A DNA stretch of 64,000 nucleotides. Origin: Scylla paramamosain. Taxonomy: Eukaryota; Arthropoda; Malacostraca; Decapoda; Portunidae. The notes beneath the pieces were generated by a model that was given only the letters and a program-made list of their open reading frames with translations, was not told the origin of the DNA and did no database searches. The stretch covers positions 6,884,868 through 6,948,867 of the forward strand of contig NC_087183.1 in assembly GCF_035594125.1 (NCBI RefSeq). The letters are read 5' to 3'. Both the position numbers and the translations under genes were made by a program. Positions 1-18,898 of the stretch are shown in pieces. The number at the start of each line of letters is the position of its first letter. Position 1 is the first letter of the stretch.

Positions 1-222
1 TTGTAGTTGAATCAGTGTTGTGGATGACCCGCTGTCGGCATTCGCGCCTACCAGTTTGCAGTACTCCTCGGGTTCCGCGACGCCCTCCCCGCAGGTCGCC
101 GTGGCGGTAATGCGACGGTTTTCGGCTAAATTAAAGTAAGGCGGCGTAAGTACTTGTGCAGTTGTGTATGATACGAGGGCGGCGAGCCATAGGACCCCCG
201 CGAGGGACCTACACCACGCCAT
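1..222 (-). CDS. Laminin subunit alpha, N-terminal 74 codons (partial, runs off left edge)
   Basis: The minus strand opens at an ATG ending at 222 and reads without a stop to base 1. Residues 1-22 form a hydrophobic signal peptide (MAWCRSLAGVLWLAALVSYT). The mature part then starts with a segment including PPYFNLAENRRITATATCG and later EEYCKLVGANA. These are hallmark sequences of the laminin N-terminal (LN, domain VI) module of alpha chains, which polymerises laminin in basement membranes. The family match is from known conservation; the ATG choice rests on the signal peptide directly upstream of the LN start. After the CKLVGANA block the usual IQGQ is IQLQ here, which I take as lineage variation. 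Whether it is the LanA-type or wing-blocker-type chain cannot be decided from 74 residues. The remaining exons lie outside the window. Confidence 0.88.
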   Translation of the reverse strand, partial: MAWCRSLAGVLWLAALVSYTTAQVLTPPYFNLAENRRITATATCGEGVAEPEEYCKLVGANADSGSSTTLIQLQ

Positions 223-1497
223 GGTTCACGGTTAACTGAGGGTGAGGGCTGCCTGGTAGCGTCACCTCTCCCTCCCACTCTCAGCCCCCTTTTCCTCCCC
301 GTCCCTCTGACTCTGACCCTCCTCCGCCTCCTATTGGCCCTCACTGTTGCCTCTCCCTGCCTCCTTTCCTCATTCCCTTTTTCCTCTCCATCTCTGACTG
401 GCACTCCTTCCTCCCCTACCCCTCACTCTCCCAGACTCTCTCATCGTCCCTCCTCTATTCTCCCGACTCCCTTAGACCGCTCATTCAGTGCCTCCACCCT
501 TGTCCTTCTCTCTTCAGTCTAACCGTCGTCTTCTTTACAAATAATCACACGAGTTTTCAGATAGCAATAAAGTTTATGCCCTTACTAAGTTGTTTTCAAT
601 ATGCAGTACTTGTTCTGCTATTAATGGTAGAAATGCAAGTATATTAATTCATAATAAGTAGTTTCATATTCGCTCTGAGGCACAGACAGCTTAGGAAGAG
701 TTATAAATGTCTGCGTGAGAAAAAGATAATAAATATGAATACATAAAAAAGGCTTCGCATCTATAACTAACACGAGTTAAGAATAGTTATAGTGAACACC
801 TCAGTTTTCATTTTTTATGGTAAACGCACATATACAAAGCGGTCATACACACACGGCATACATATTACACGTACACATATATAATGTTGTACAAAGTTAT
901 GCTCTGTAGAGATTACCTCTGTATGAAGTATACTTGTGTAAGGGAGCACCAGCTCACGCAACATGAACAGCGGGGCCAGCCACTCCTGTCGTGTATATCC
1001 ATCCCAAGGAAGCCGAGCTGTGGCTCATGGAGACGTTAGTAGTGCTGTACAATGCCATTTTCATCAGCACACACCTGATCCATCCAAAAGTTCCTTGCAG
1101 ATCGTGTGTCAAAATTAATTACTAAACTAGAGGGCATATCAATCAAGTGAATCATTTAGTTTTTGTAGTGTTATTACTTCACTTAAGTTAATTTATAACG
1201 TCTCCTCTGGCCTTTTTATTTTAATATCTACATATAACTCAGGACGTAGCAGAAGTACCATTACTATTCAAGTTTAGACTCACCCACACACTTCCTCACC
1301 AAGTAGGCCTACTCTGTCTATTATCCTTGAGCCTCGCCGCCACCACCCCGCGCCGCACTCCGCGCTGGCCTCGATGGTCCTGCTTTTTGATAACGAGTTC
1401 CCCTGCACCGAGCCCTGCACTAATGCCGTCCCACATCCACTCACTCCTATCCATGAGACTTCAGGCTATGTAATTAGTTTAGGTGAAACACCAACCC

Positions 1498-1547
<50 letters not shown>

Positions 1548-3437
1548 AAAATATATAAACAGTTGCGATTATCAATGGAGGAAAGTTTTTTTTTTTTTTA
1601 TGGTCGCTACTCAAATTATTTTAAGTCAATCCAGTCGATGTAAATAGTGAATCTCTTTCTGTGGCTCGGGACGGGATGGTTCGTGAGTGTCGAACTGATA
1701 ACAGCCAGTCAATACTCGTCCGAACCTTCCAAACAACACACTTCGCTGTGTACGTTTCCTGAAGTCCAATTGTGTTATGGAAGACTGATTTAATTTGAAA
1801 AATAATTGTATCTCGCTAATTATTTCGTAAACCCTAGATGTGTTTCTCGGCAATATATAATGTGAGAAGCAATACACCATGATCATCAAAATAAAACAAA
1901 TAAACCACACAACATTGGCGAGTTACCTTCAATAAACTATCTTACTTAAATCAGTGATTCCCCAACTTTTCTAGGTGCGACAGAAAATGCAGCCCTAACC
2001 TCGACCCTGCTTTTACATTGTGGATTCATGTATAATTTCTGAGACGGTACAGCAACCCTCAAAAGCACCGTCGCGGGCCTCATAAGAGTAGGGGCCATGG
2101 GTTTTGCTCCAGCTTTGGGAACCGCCGATATAAAACATCATTAGTCTTGACAGGAATCAATGAAAATTCATTAGCTTGACCTTTGTTTAATTTAGTCACT
2201 GAAAGAGGCACTAATCGAGGCATGAACACTAAATAAACACCTCTGAATATAAAAATATACAACTGACTTTGATGACGAAAACACACTGCAAGGGACGATC
2301 GAGAGACGCGTTACATTACTACTACAATTACTAAAGGATATAACTGGCGAGGGGCGACTTACTCTAGCAGCCACCAAAGGTACAGGATTGATTTTGGCAC
2401 CACAGTAACAGTCACAAGGTGTTGACAGATGTGGGACTGTAGGAAAAGGTCAGGAGTTGAGTGGAACACTGAATGGAGGAACCGATATAATTTATGTTAC
2501 ATGAGGAAAAGGATTAGTGATTGTTAAAATATTCAAGATAATAGTAGGGTCTCAAACGAGAATGTAAACAAAAGAAAAAAGTTAATGTAATATTGAAAAC
2601 AGATGTGAAGAAATGCAACAAGGGGATGCAAGATAAATGCAGGTATAGCATTAATAATTAATTAATTTTTAAAAATGGAGAAAAATGTGAGATCCTTGGA
2701 ACACATAGGAAAGGATGGAACTGACAGATTGTAAGTGCCCTTTAAAAAATTACTAACGATAAAAGCAGCAAACAGCAATGATAAAAGAAAAAAAATAAAA
2801 TAAAAAGTTGATGGAGTACTGAATAAAAGGAGGAAGTGACATACAGTAAAAGACTCCCCAAGGAAAATGGTATTGGGGTAAATATTATATATCAAAACAT
2901 AAATGTAATTACAATGTGAGATTGTTATAATACTGAATAAAAGGGAGAAATGAAACATTCTAAGACTCCCCTAAGAAAATAGTACTATTAAATGTTTTGA
3001 AGCAATTAAAATCTTTTAAAAGTGAAGAGCAATGATTAAGGTTTAGCATTTGCACCTGTGCTATAATATCTTTTCCTGACAAAAAATACTGACCTTTATA
3101 TAATCTTGGGGCAAATATATTAGCAAAATATATATATAACAAAATGATTAAAGTGCTAAACTTAAATTTATGTATGCATCTGTACATTTTCTGCAGCTAA
3201 TGCCACCTTTGGATAAAAACAGAAATAACCAAACACTGTGTAACAGACTGGATACAGACACAAAACATTCTTCATAATATGTATACACACAACATGGATC
3301 AGTATAAAAACTTTGAGAGTAAGAGTACAAGTTTGTGCCAACACAGATAACTGTATACACATGTTTACATTAGCACCTTGTGTCCTTACACAACTGTAAA
3401 GTAGGAACACTTGAGATTTTGTGTTTTTTTTTGTTCA

Positions 3438-3529
<92 letters not shown>

Positions 3530-4773
3530 TCTGCTTCTCTCATCCACAAATCATACATTATCATTATCATTATCCTACAGAATTCACCAAAGGGAATGGC
3601 TGTAATAGAGTTCTACAGGGAAGTAGCCAACCTCCTCACGTGAGGACAGCTGGGAAACAATGGAATGGTTGTGATCTCAGATGACAGGGATTTATACTTT
3701 GGTTAAATTAACCACACCCAGTGTTAGATGGTTACTTGTGCTGGAACACCTCAATGTCACTGAACTTGAGATAACAGTTTCCACACCAGATGTCACCTCA
3801 CACCATGGCTACCCACATTCAAGCCTATCATGAACAGTGTCAAGAATTTCTCCACTGCTAACAGAGAATCTCAAAGGTACCCACACAACCTAAGGATTTC
3901 TCTATCAAGTGGCAACAGCACAGAGACAACATCCCAAAATATCCTCAGGGAAGACTACCCACAACACCATCCACAGAGCTTCAAGTGCTCCTCATAACTG
4001 GACTCATTCACAGCTGAGCTAAGCTTGGCACCAGCTGCCACTCATCCAGAGGTCCAGCTGCCTCTAAGAAGCAGATGGACACAACACCTGTTAATCCCTA
4101 TCACCACTTAGAGAATAGGTAAAATGCTTCAGTGTATTATGCAAAATATCAATAAAATTTAAACAATGTATGCATCATTGTAAACAGTGAATAAGATGCA
4201 GTATCAACTATTCACTACATATGGCAGCTAAAATACAGATGTGCTAATTACCCCTATTGTGATGGTTGTGTCTAGGAACCTTTTTTACTTTGTATGTATA
4301 TAAAAAGCCATCATCACCATTTCCTCATCAAGACAAGTCTTCTTACAGTTCTCTCCTAAACTCAGCAAGAAACTCACCAAGTTAGCTAGACACTGTAGTT
4401 GTGGAAGCAATTAGGGCACAATTTTACTAAAAAAATGTGTTAATTTTATCCTAAAAGTCAGTAACTTAAAAACTGCCTACATTCCTGTTCCAAAACAGCA
4501 GTATAAAAATTAATTTAGCATATTTGTTTCTGGCTAAACTGTGAATTCTAATCTTAAAAACATGCAATTGTTTTTCAATTCTCTCCTTCCCCTGAAGACC
4601 CACTAGCAAAAAAAGGGCATTCTGACATTCTTGGATTCCTAAATATATATATATCACACTCAATGTCACATATCTTCCTCACTCTCCTTGATGGGAAGAC
4701 TGACTTACATTCCTCAGATGAATGAGAAGCTTGACAGCATGTCAGAACTCATATTCTCTAGAGCTGGTGTGGG
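223..4773. other. Intergenic: laminin alpha upstream region and POFUT1 3' flank
   Basis: No convincing exon is visible here. Bases 240-525 are pyrimidine-rich on the plus strand and lie just upstream of the laminin start, so they may belong to its 5' UTR or promoter, but I see no clear core element. A (CT)n run lies at 1502-1544 and a (TA)n run at 3440-3527. Two related AT-rich blocks (about 2817-2886 and 2932-2995, both starting with tactgaataaaa) form a short direct repeat. The last few hundred bases before 4774 are probably the POFUT1 3' UTR. Confidence 0.5.
3440..3527. repeat. (TA)n microsatellite
   Basis: An uninterrupted run of about 44 TA units lies between unique sequences. The long open reading frames across it encode only IYIY repeats and are not genes. 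Confidence 0.95.
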
Positions 4774-7700
4774 CTATAACTCAATGTGGCGAGTGGCAGA
4801 GGCAGACTGCTTTGCTGACTTCTCTTTCTCCAGCGGGAATGCCCAGAATGAGGAAGGGAAGCCTGCTGCATCCCTCTCCCGCTTGGCAAAGGCAGAGAAG
4901 GATGAGACACAGTTGCCAATGTAGTGTTTGGAGCGACCCAAGATGGCCAGATCAACATGGGGGTCAGCGGGCTCATGCTTGTGTACACTCACCTTGAGAG
5001 AAAATCAAGACAGGTCAAAATATGATCAGGATCAATCACATTATACTCAGTTAGAAAATATCAAATTGATTAAAGACTGAATAAATTAGTTATGATAAAT
5101 CTAACAAAAGTAATGCAGTGCTGGGCTTCCAAGTAATGTAACAATGAAGTTTGTTGTATAACTAGGTTAGAAGAGTTTTAACAGCAATTAAGACATTTGA
5201 TGAAATCTGATATAAGAAAAAAAAAAAAAAAAAAAACTGTGAAAAATATAGCAGACATAGTGAAGTTTCAAAGGAAAACCTGATCAGCTATTGCAGCAAA
5301 GCCAAAGTTCTTGATAAAATGCATGTACATAGAAATAATACTGTCAACAAATAAAATAAAAACACAGAATTAATTTACCTTAAGTAGAAACAGGAAAAAC
5401 TACATCAAAACAAACCACCTATAAAATGGTAAACAATCTCTCTCCTGGAAAAACAAAATCCCACCTACCTTCATCTTCCTCAACTCCTTGGTCAGCTCAG
5501 GGATGAGATGGTCACTGTCTGAGGCCACGAACACGCTGGCGGCTCCTGTGGCCTTGATGACGCGCTTCAGCTTCTTGACAATGGTGCTGAAGGAAGGAAG
5601 ACACAGCTCTGTGGTGGCCTTCCCATGCTCATTGCGGTAGCCAAGGCACTGTGGCGCAGCGAAGAGATTGGGACTATGGTGCACGTGTTCACAAGCCCTG
5701 ACCTGCCATGGGAGAAAAGTAATGTCATTCCAGATTGAATATAAGTGATTACTGATGATTAGCACATACCGCTCATCTCCCTTGCTATTTTTGTGATTGT
5801 CTACAATTAGTACTTTCTATTTCTAGTTCTTGCAATGGCCACATACACATACACATACACAATAAAGCAGTGGAGTCAAGGTAATGCATGGTGCACCCTT
5901 TCTTCCACTGCACTCCAATAATACAGAAAGCACAGGTCGAGGGACTCTTCAACTCTCTATCCTACAACACCAGCCAGCCTTATTATATGCCCTATTAAGT
6001 ATATCTGCTTCCCTCTTTAGAGATGTCACCCTGATGTGTTGATCAAGATACACTGCAAACTCTGCTTCATGTACACTTTCCAGTCTTTGTAATACAATTT
6101 TGTCTTGCAATATACAATTTTCTTTACAACTACAATACCTTAACTCTTTTTTTTTAATGTTGAAGGGGTACTGACCAAGGGTGATAAAAAGAGAAAGGAA
6201 AGAAAAGAAAAAAAAAGCCCATGAAGGTACCACTCCCAAATGAAATGTCAAAAGGATAACTAAAATTGTAGGATGTGTCTTGAAACCTCCCTCTTGAAAG
6301 CAATTAAGACCTGTCCTCTTCTTCCCTTGCCCTGACTATCTTTCTGCCAAAGCACAATGGATTACTAAACAGGTGAGCTGACTAAACAGAAAAGACATTG
6401 AGCATGTTAGTGGTTGTCTTTTAGCTGTCCCTTAAATGAGTAGTGGCTCAGTAATACACTGACAAACACTACTTGAACAGAAGGAATTACTTGTGACATG
6501 ACCGGAAGTGAATAATTCTTGTTATGGCTAAAGGTTCATCATCACAGTTCAATACAATGCAGCATTACAACAGTGATCAGTGCTCACCCAGTCCACTCCA
6601 TTGCGGAGGTGTATGCCAATGAAATGTCCATAGGGGAGAGAGTTGATAAACTTCTTAGCCTTATTGAGCACTGCATCACTCCATTCCAGATACTTATGAA
6701 GACCCCGGTTATTCTCCTGTACAGGAAAGCTTGCTGGTGCTCCAGTGAAGGCCAACACTGAAATATATTAAAAAGGATGCTATAACATAATCCATGTTGT
6801 TTTCCTCTTATTGTTTACTTATTCTAAAAGGAGTATACAATTCTTACTTTTACTGTTTTTAACACTTTTATGTTATATACATAAACAGGTGAAGTCTTTA
6901 TATCACCATGCAACACATCAGGTGAAAAAACATTGAACTGTATCCATATACTTTTCAGTAATATAGCTGAAAGCAACTTTTTAGAAAACTTACACAAATA
7001 TCTCCCTTCACAGATTTCCTGATACATTCTTTCCTCCTTTATTTTCAATTTTGTGAGATGTCTTTCCTGCACATGCATGGATATCAAAGAAAGAATGACA
7101 TAATTTCTACAGTCCACCTATTAACTATGCATCCCTACCCTCACCTGGCCACTTGCTGGCAGGGTACAAGTCATTCCACTTGTCAGCCATGCTCTGGTGG
7201 TGGACATCATAGGTGAGGCCACGGTAAAACTCAGAGCCCACAAAGTCAACTCCAAACGTGTCCCAGAAAGGCCCAAAGGGGTTGCCCTCTTTGGCATTGC
7301 AGCCTTCCGAGTTGTGGCGAGGGACATAGCAGAAGGCTGAAAAGACATAAGAGAGGTCAGTGAAGTTTAAAGATTACATGGCATTGTTTCATCTCATCCT
7401 AGATTCATTTAAGAAAACACAGCATTAAGGAAAGCCAAGATCCTACCAATCCTTTCCTCCGGGGGCCACACAGTGCTGCCAAACTCCTCCATGAACTGAT
7501 GCATCAGCACCACACGATGGAACTTGGTAAGTGGCTCAACTTTGAAGTAGGTGTCAAATGGAACCTGTATCTGAAATATGTAGCACAGCATCTAGTACAT
7601 GTGAAGTTTCATGTCTTTGCAAGTATGTGGTACAGTGTTATTTATGAAAGTAAACAAACCAAACCCTTCACTATAAATGGAATGTTTCAGTAAATCAAAC

Positions 7701-9005
7701 TGACTGATCAAATTCAACTAGTACCTATATACAATGAAAGATGAGATTTAATATGAAGCAGATTAGAGTGAAATATCTGGAGCATGCAGTTATCAGATAA
7801 ATATCCCAATGAAAACAGACACCAAGAATAACCTCCTAGCTGATATCAATGAGGAAGTTATACAGTTGTGCAAAGAATAGGAACATGAAAACTTACTGAT
7901 CTAGGGTTACCCGGTTTGTATTCTACCCAGGGTGGCAACACCAGGGTGCGGTTGAGGCCTTTTGCAAATCCCAGAGCTCCAAGGAAGTGGTCAGCCTGGT
8001 TTCCAAATCGACCTAAAAAAAATAAATAAATAAGATGCATACAATCATTGGCATTAATGTAAGGTGAAAACCAGGAAACAATAATAAATACATAAGTAAA
8101 ATAAACAAGAATCATAGAAGGAAACCAACAAAGCAACATAAACAAGGTACAACTATACGAGTAAGCCGCTGCAAAGGTTTATTGCACGCCTACTGCTGGA
8201 CTGAGTAGTGTAATGACTGAACACTGAGGAAATGTACACAAGATATGCTCTCACCTAACTGGGCTCTCATGGAGGAAATCCTACAGTGGCCAACACACCC
8301 ATCCAGTAAATAACAACCAAAACACTAATCACCAATGAGGAACTACTGAAGAGTGTGTTATGGCCCCTGAGAGAATAAAAGATTATACACAGAACAATAT
8401 CAAACAGTAATAGATTCTTTCCGGGATCAGCTTCACTAACCTGCCTGGCTACTCTCTTACTCTGGCCAGTCAAGCAAGGAGAGAAAGTCACCTGTGAAAT
8501 ACTAGGATAGCTCAAGTCTGCAGGTATGCTAGTCCACCGTGAGTAGTGTTGGTTTAAGGCTTGGCAGAACAAAGTATAGAGTTAGGTAGACAAGTGTAAG
8601 ATTGAAACAACCGTATAAGGAAGAAAAAGGCATCATTAGAACATACTTGTTTGAAAATAAATGTGGAGGAAACAAAAAGATAACAATACATAAAGGCAGT
8701 CTAATAAAAGGAAAAAAATGTAGGCCTAGACAGTGAAAAGGGACGCGTCAGTGAGTGCCGCTTCAAAGGCTAACTGACCAACACCTCAACTCCAATTCAG
8801 CCTTATGCAGACCCAACACACAGGTAGGGAGTATTAATGCTTCGTTTACTGGTCTTTCGGTACAGCTAATTCACTCACCCATACACGGACAATACATGAC
8901 GTATCCATTCTGGTCTCTCTCCAGTCCCTCATACCCGCCCAGAAGGCATAGGGTGAGAATAAAGCAATAAGTGAACGCCGCTCCCGCCCTGCCCCAGCCG
9001 GCCAT
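4774..9005 (-). CDS. POFUT1: GDP-fucose protein O-fucosyltransferase 1 (seven exons, complete)
   Basis: The enzyme transfers fucose from GDP-fucose to Ser/Thr of EGF repeats in the endoplasmic reticulum, as on Notch (family knowledge). Exons on the minus strand are 9005-8879, 8012-7897, 7570-7447, 7336-7145, 6757-6588, 5702-5469 and 4992-4774. All junctions are GT-AG and in phase, giving 393 aa, close to the usual ~390. Residues 1-22 are a signal peptide. [17 protein letters not shown] (about 38-54) is the conserved donor-binding N-terminal block. N63-R-T is the conserved N-glycosylation site. HLRNGVDW contains the catalytic-type arginine R238. VASDSDH (about 302-308) and IGNCVSSF (about 346-353) are further family blocks. 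The chain ends in HIEL, a KDEL-like retrieval signal. The start is fixed by the ATG in front of the signal peptide. Intron 5 holds a LINE-tail fragment. Bases 8013-8878 are intron 1, with nothing else recognised. Confidence 0.95.
6150..6320 (-). repeat. LINE 3'-tail fragment in POFUT1 intron 5
   Basis: The stretch tgtcttgaaacctccctctt is the reverse complement of the 3' region of the LINE copies at 37.8-38.2 kb and 56.6-58.8 kb. The upstream phrase 'ggtactgaccaagggt' matches the terminal 'ccttggccagtgtcactcc' of those copies. It is a short 5'-truncated fragment or a SINE sharing that tail. Confidence 0.6.
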
Positions 9006-9103
9006 TGTTTGTTTACGTCGTTGAGCCGAGTCAATGTTCCAGCAGAGCTTTCGCCTCTGTAACGGGGATATCTTCACTTTTCCTCATTGTTGCACAGTAC
9101 ATA

Positions 9104-9219
<116 letters not shown>

Positions 9220-9227
9220 ATACTGAC

Positions 9228-9345
9228 CTGCTGAGCAATAAAAAAAGAAAAAGGAAGAGAGAAAAAAGTACCACTAATGCACCAGTCTCTAATGAGTAAG
9301 GCAAAAGGATAATCTAAAACTGGAGGATGTGTCTTGAAACCTCGA
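9228..9345 (-). repeat. LINE 3'-tail fragment (second copy)
   Basis: It shares 'ggatgtgtcttgaaacctc' and the preceding 'aaaaggataa' with the fragment at 6150-6320, so it belongs to the same dispersed LINE-tail family in the same orientation. Confidence 0.5.
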
Positions 9346-9475
9346 GGATTATGGAAATAACCTTAGCTAGACACTGACTATTTATTTTACTCCAAAGTAA
9401 CGCTTTTTTTTCAGGTCTTGAGGAATCACCAGTAAAATTTATGAACTGAATGAATCTGAACCCAGCTTAAGCTTT

Positions 9476-9562
9476 CCGAGTCGTCTCCGCCAGTTTTATC
9501 ACCCCACCCCTCCAAAACCTAATCTGTACAGGAGCTTTATCACTCCATATATCCGTCTGTTT
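9476..9562 (+). repeat. Fragment of LINE reverse-transcriptase 3' region
   Basis: The phrase 'gtcgtctccgccagttttat' and following 'caccccaccc...ctgtacaggagctttatc' align with 58,218-58,290 of the large LINE copy (gagacgtctccgctag...tgtacaagggccttatctg). It lies immediately outside the left arm of the palindrome. Confidence 0.6.
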
Positions 9563-9571
9563 GTCTATCAG

Positions 9572-9668
<97 letters not shown>

Positions 9669-9871
9669 ATTATCTTCTCCTACCGACTTTCTTACTTTTG
9701 TCGTTGTTTTTTTTTTTTCCTCGCACTGATCCTTTTCTCTTCCTTCCTCTGAAGGACTCATGGAAGAAGAGATGAGAATAAAATTGGAGGAGGAGGAGGA
9801 GGGAATGACACCAATATCTCTTACTTACAAAAACCACAAGATTATACCTCCTTCTACAAGACGAGGTAGAA

Positions 9872-9946
9872 ATGGAGTCATTTGACTTAGAAGAGGGCCC
9901 CCTGCTCCACGCCATAGAAAACGGACTTCACGATCTAAACTATGAC
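9872..9946 (+). other. Candidate short coding exon MESFDLEEGPLL... (left arm)
   Basis: A 25-codon stretch begins with ATG after 'gtagaa' and has a protein-like composition (acidic start, then PLLHAIENGLHDLNYD). A GT follows at 9947 in this arm. The equivalent in the other arm (34,236 downward) keeps all 25 residues although a 2-bp indel lies just after, which hints at constraint on the peptide. I do not recognise the protein. It runs towards the POT1-like gene copy, with no obvious next exon. Confidence 0.3.
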
Positions 9947-9993
9947 GTCACTTGTCTCCGTTTTCAGTTTGATGGGGAGCTTTCGTATTCAGC

Positions 9994-10063
<70 letters not shown>

Positions 10064-10289
10064 ATATATAATTATAAAATTGTTATTGTTTAAATTTTAT
10101 TTCATTATTATTACTATTATTATTATTATTATTATTATTATGAAATCGTACTAGTAGTGGTAGTAGTACTTCTTTCTGTAGTAGTAGTAGTAATTTTTTT
10201 TTCTGTAATTTAACTAATAATTGTTATTCAATTATATTTTCACTTATTATTATATATTGAATTTCTTTCTACAAATCAAAATGATACGA

Positions 10290-10640
10290 CTATTTTATTT
10301 GCATCCATCCGTCCACTCACTCACACTCACCCACCCACCTCCATTAACCCACCTGTTCAGCCACCACACACTAACTACAGGCCCACCCGCCCATCCATCC
10401 ATCTCCTACCCACTCATCCAACCACCCACACACCCATCCATCATCCCATCCACACTCACCAACCCATCCACCCTACTATTTATTACACAATACCCATCCA
10501 CAACCACAACCACCCACTAAGCCATCCATTGTCCACTGACTTACCTAACTTACTCACTCATTCACCCAACCACTTCCCCATCCACTCACTTACACCAAAC
10601 CCACCATCCACACCCCATCACTTACATTCCCCACACACCC
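10290..10640. repeat. Degenerate CCAY-rich minisatellite (left arm)
   Basis: A run of irregular 4-bp based units (catc, cacc, ccat, cact) fills about 350 bp. It recurs as the complement at about 33,500-33,870 with many substitutions, showing that this outer part of the arms has diverged. Confidence 0.75.
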
Positions 10641-11261
10641 AGCCACTCACCCATCCAAATATGTTCCATACACCAATTGCCTGGCAGTGCTAGCAGTGGG
10701 TTTTGGCTGCCCCTTGCTGGATCTCAATGCAAGGAAAGCTGAGGAGGAGGCAGGAAGTCTCCTCATAGACTGGGAAATGATCAATCTACCCAGGGCTGGG
10801 TGGAGCCAGCCTTGCCCAGGACAAGTGAGGATTGTTTTGTGTTTCTGTAACAGTGAAAAGTAATGTTTACTGCAAGGTATGATTTTTCAAATGATGCCTA
10901 AAGACTTATCTGATCCTATAACTAATCACTAATACAATAAAATAGAAAACAATGCAGTAAGAGATGAAATAAGCAAAGGGGAAGGTGGTACTGGGCTGCT
11001 CTTTGTGAAGGAGTGCCATTGTTTTTTCTGCCGCTCGACCTCTTCTTGCGGTACTTCTGGAGCCTCCTTGTGACTGATAATAAACGAAGAGTGGTTTCCA
11101 GACAGGAAGGGGAAAGGATACTGGATAATCTAGTCGAAAGATACACTCAGCTGCCCAGCCTTCAAAGCCTACAAATCAGGATTAGGAGCAGCTAACGAGG
11201 CCCACACCTCCCCCAGCTGCTCAAGACTGCGTTTACTTGTAATGTCACTTGCCTGTGTTCT

Positions 11262-11348
<87 letters not shown>

Positions 11349-11804
11349 GGTTAAGTAGCTACAGCTGTCTAATGTTACATGCAAAAAGAAAAATAAATAA
11401 ATAAAAATAAGAATAAAGAATAGATAAATATATAAAACTGTCCTGATGATGCTGGTGATGACATCCACAAGCATCAACATCATGTACAAAATGTACATAA
11501 AAAAACTCCAAAATAGCTTTATCATTTGCTTATTTTTCAAAGTACATTTTACACAGAAATGAACATGAAATGATTTTACAAAATTACATCAGCTTCCCTG
11601 CAATAACAAATGTTCCTTCTATTTCAAGTATCAAATGAAACAAGAATAATATATTTTCCTCAAGTAATGCCTCTCATCTAGTTCCTCTGGCAGCCTGTTC
11701 TTGTGCTTTCCTTTCTCATCTTCTCTGGGACTTCATTTTACCATGGCAAACTTTTGGACATCTTCAGGCAGCAAGATATCCTTAAGACTGGATTCCTCTC
11801 CTCA

Positions 11805-17495
<5,691 letters not shown>

Positions 17496-18509
17496 GGCTT
17501 ATCTGGAAAAACAAGACCTTAAGTTTAAAAATGTAATAAACACATATCAAAAGGAAATAGAATAATAAAGTGTACCTACAAGTAAACAAATAGTAAAACA
17601 ATAAGTAAAAGAAGTCAGATTGCAATGGAGTTCTGTTCCTAAGCCGTGTTGTAAATGCTCAACCACACAGCTACCAAGCACAGAATTTGTATGTACATAT
17701 ACTGTAGTAAGGTTAGATTCTGTCTGATTCCTCTCCCTCTGCTTTCTGCATGAGCTTTTGTGGCATAACACCAATTTTTTTCCAAGTTTCTTCTCAGCCC
17801 ACCTAGTCCTCACACCTCACCTGCCACCACAAGATGATATTGTCACCAGTCATCCAATCCAATCTCCATGGGCAAACTTCTCCATAACTGATTTTCTCTC
17901 CCTGTGGTGCCTTGCAGACTCTCAGAAGCTGCTCCCCTCCTCTTTGGTCTTCTTTTGGTTCATAGGTTCCCCATCCTAGTCTTTTATTGGTAGTTGTTCC
18001 CTTTTCCCATTGCACATTCGTGTATCTCTCTCTCTCCCTCTCTCTCCCTGGACACACACAACTTTTTCACTTACTTCTCATTTTCAAGTAACAAACCTTT
18101 GATTCAACAGAAGGAATGAAAATGAGGACCAATAGTAATGGAAGTGAAATGTGGAGGAAGATCTGAAAGTTCATCATTACAGGGAGGAGAAAAAAGACCC
18201 TTTAAAATATATTTTTTTATTAGGTAAGTACATGACACTGGTGAAAAAAGCTTGACATCCATGGCCATACTTTCATTATATAAACTTTTATTATGAAAAC
18301 AAAAGTCCCACAAACACAAAATGGCTGCCCAGTTTCAAAACAAACACAACAGTCTGCATGGGAGCTACGGCTGTGACAACACAAACAGCCGAGCCTGCTG
18401 TGTCTGTAGTAGATCCACATAACATTACCAATAAAGTTCTTACAGCATTAGCACATAAGCCAGAAAGGGAAAGGATTTGCTCGTCAGCAGATTTTTAATG
18501 TCCACTTTC

Positions 18510-18512
<3 letters not shown>

Positions 18513-18590
<78 letters not shown>
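18513..18590. repeat. (TA)n microsatellite, left arm
   Basis: About 39 TA units lie upstream of copy A; the partner is at about 25,632-25,720. Apart from this run and the small frame at 18.9-19.2 kb, I see nothing definite between 17.5 and 19.2 kb. Confidence 0.9.
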
Positions 18591-18592
<2 letters not shown>

Positions 18593-18898
18593 CAGGTTAG
18601 AAAATTACAAAGGAAGCAAGATTAAAAAACACAGAGCATGTGAATGGGTACAGCTATTGGTGTGAGATCAATAGCAGTTGGTAACCAACAGGAGCACTAG
18701 CACACTCAGAACTCCAATCGTCCGACATTTCAGACTTAAAGAGTGAATCCTTTCACAAGGAACTATAAATACAAGAAAAGAATGTCAAACAAATAAAGTA
18801 CAAAATGGACACTCACACATACACACACTGTTAGGAATAGGTAGAGTATGTAATATTACAGTATTAGAGTTTTTTATTCTCTCTATTTCCTCCTTCCC

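Noticed and set aside
126..404. 92-codon minus-strand frame rich in arginine and glycine
   Set aside because: It overlaps the laminin alpha start in another frame; the laminin frame has a signal peptide and conserved domain sequence.
1950..2000. cagtgattccccaactttt resembling a hAT terminus
   Set aside because: No matching opposite end or target duplication was found nearby.
3370..3684. Several open frames encoding IYIYIY, and similar SLSLSL, ERERER, CVCVCV and THTHTH frames throughout
   Set aside because: They are translations of TA, CT, GA, GT and CA microsatellites and carry no coding signal.
11013..11195. 60-codon plus-strand frame (and its antisense with basic RKKRSSGRKNN) in the outer arms
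   Set aside because: The arms differ here at replacement sites (SLLVTDNKR against NLFMTDNKQ), no splice structure is evident, and no family is recognised; too weak to call.
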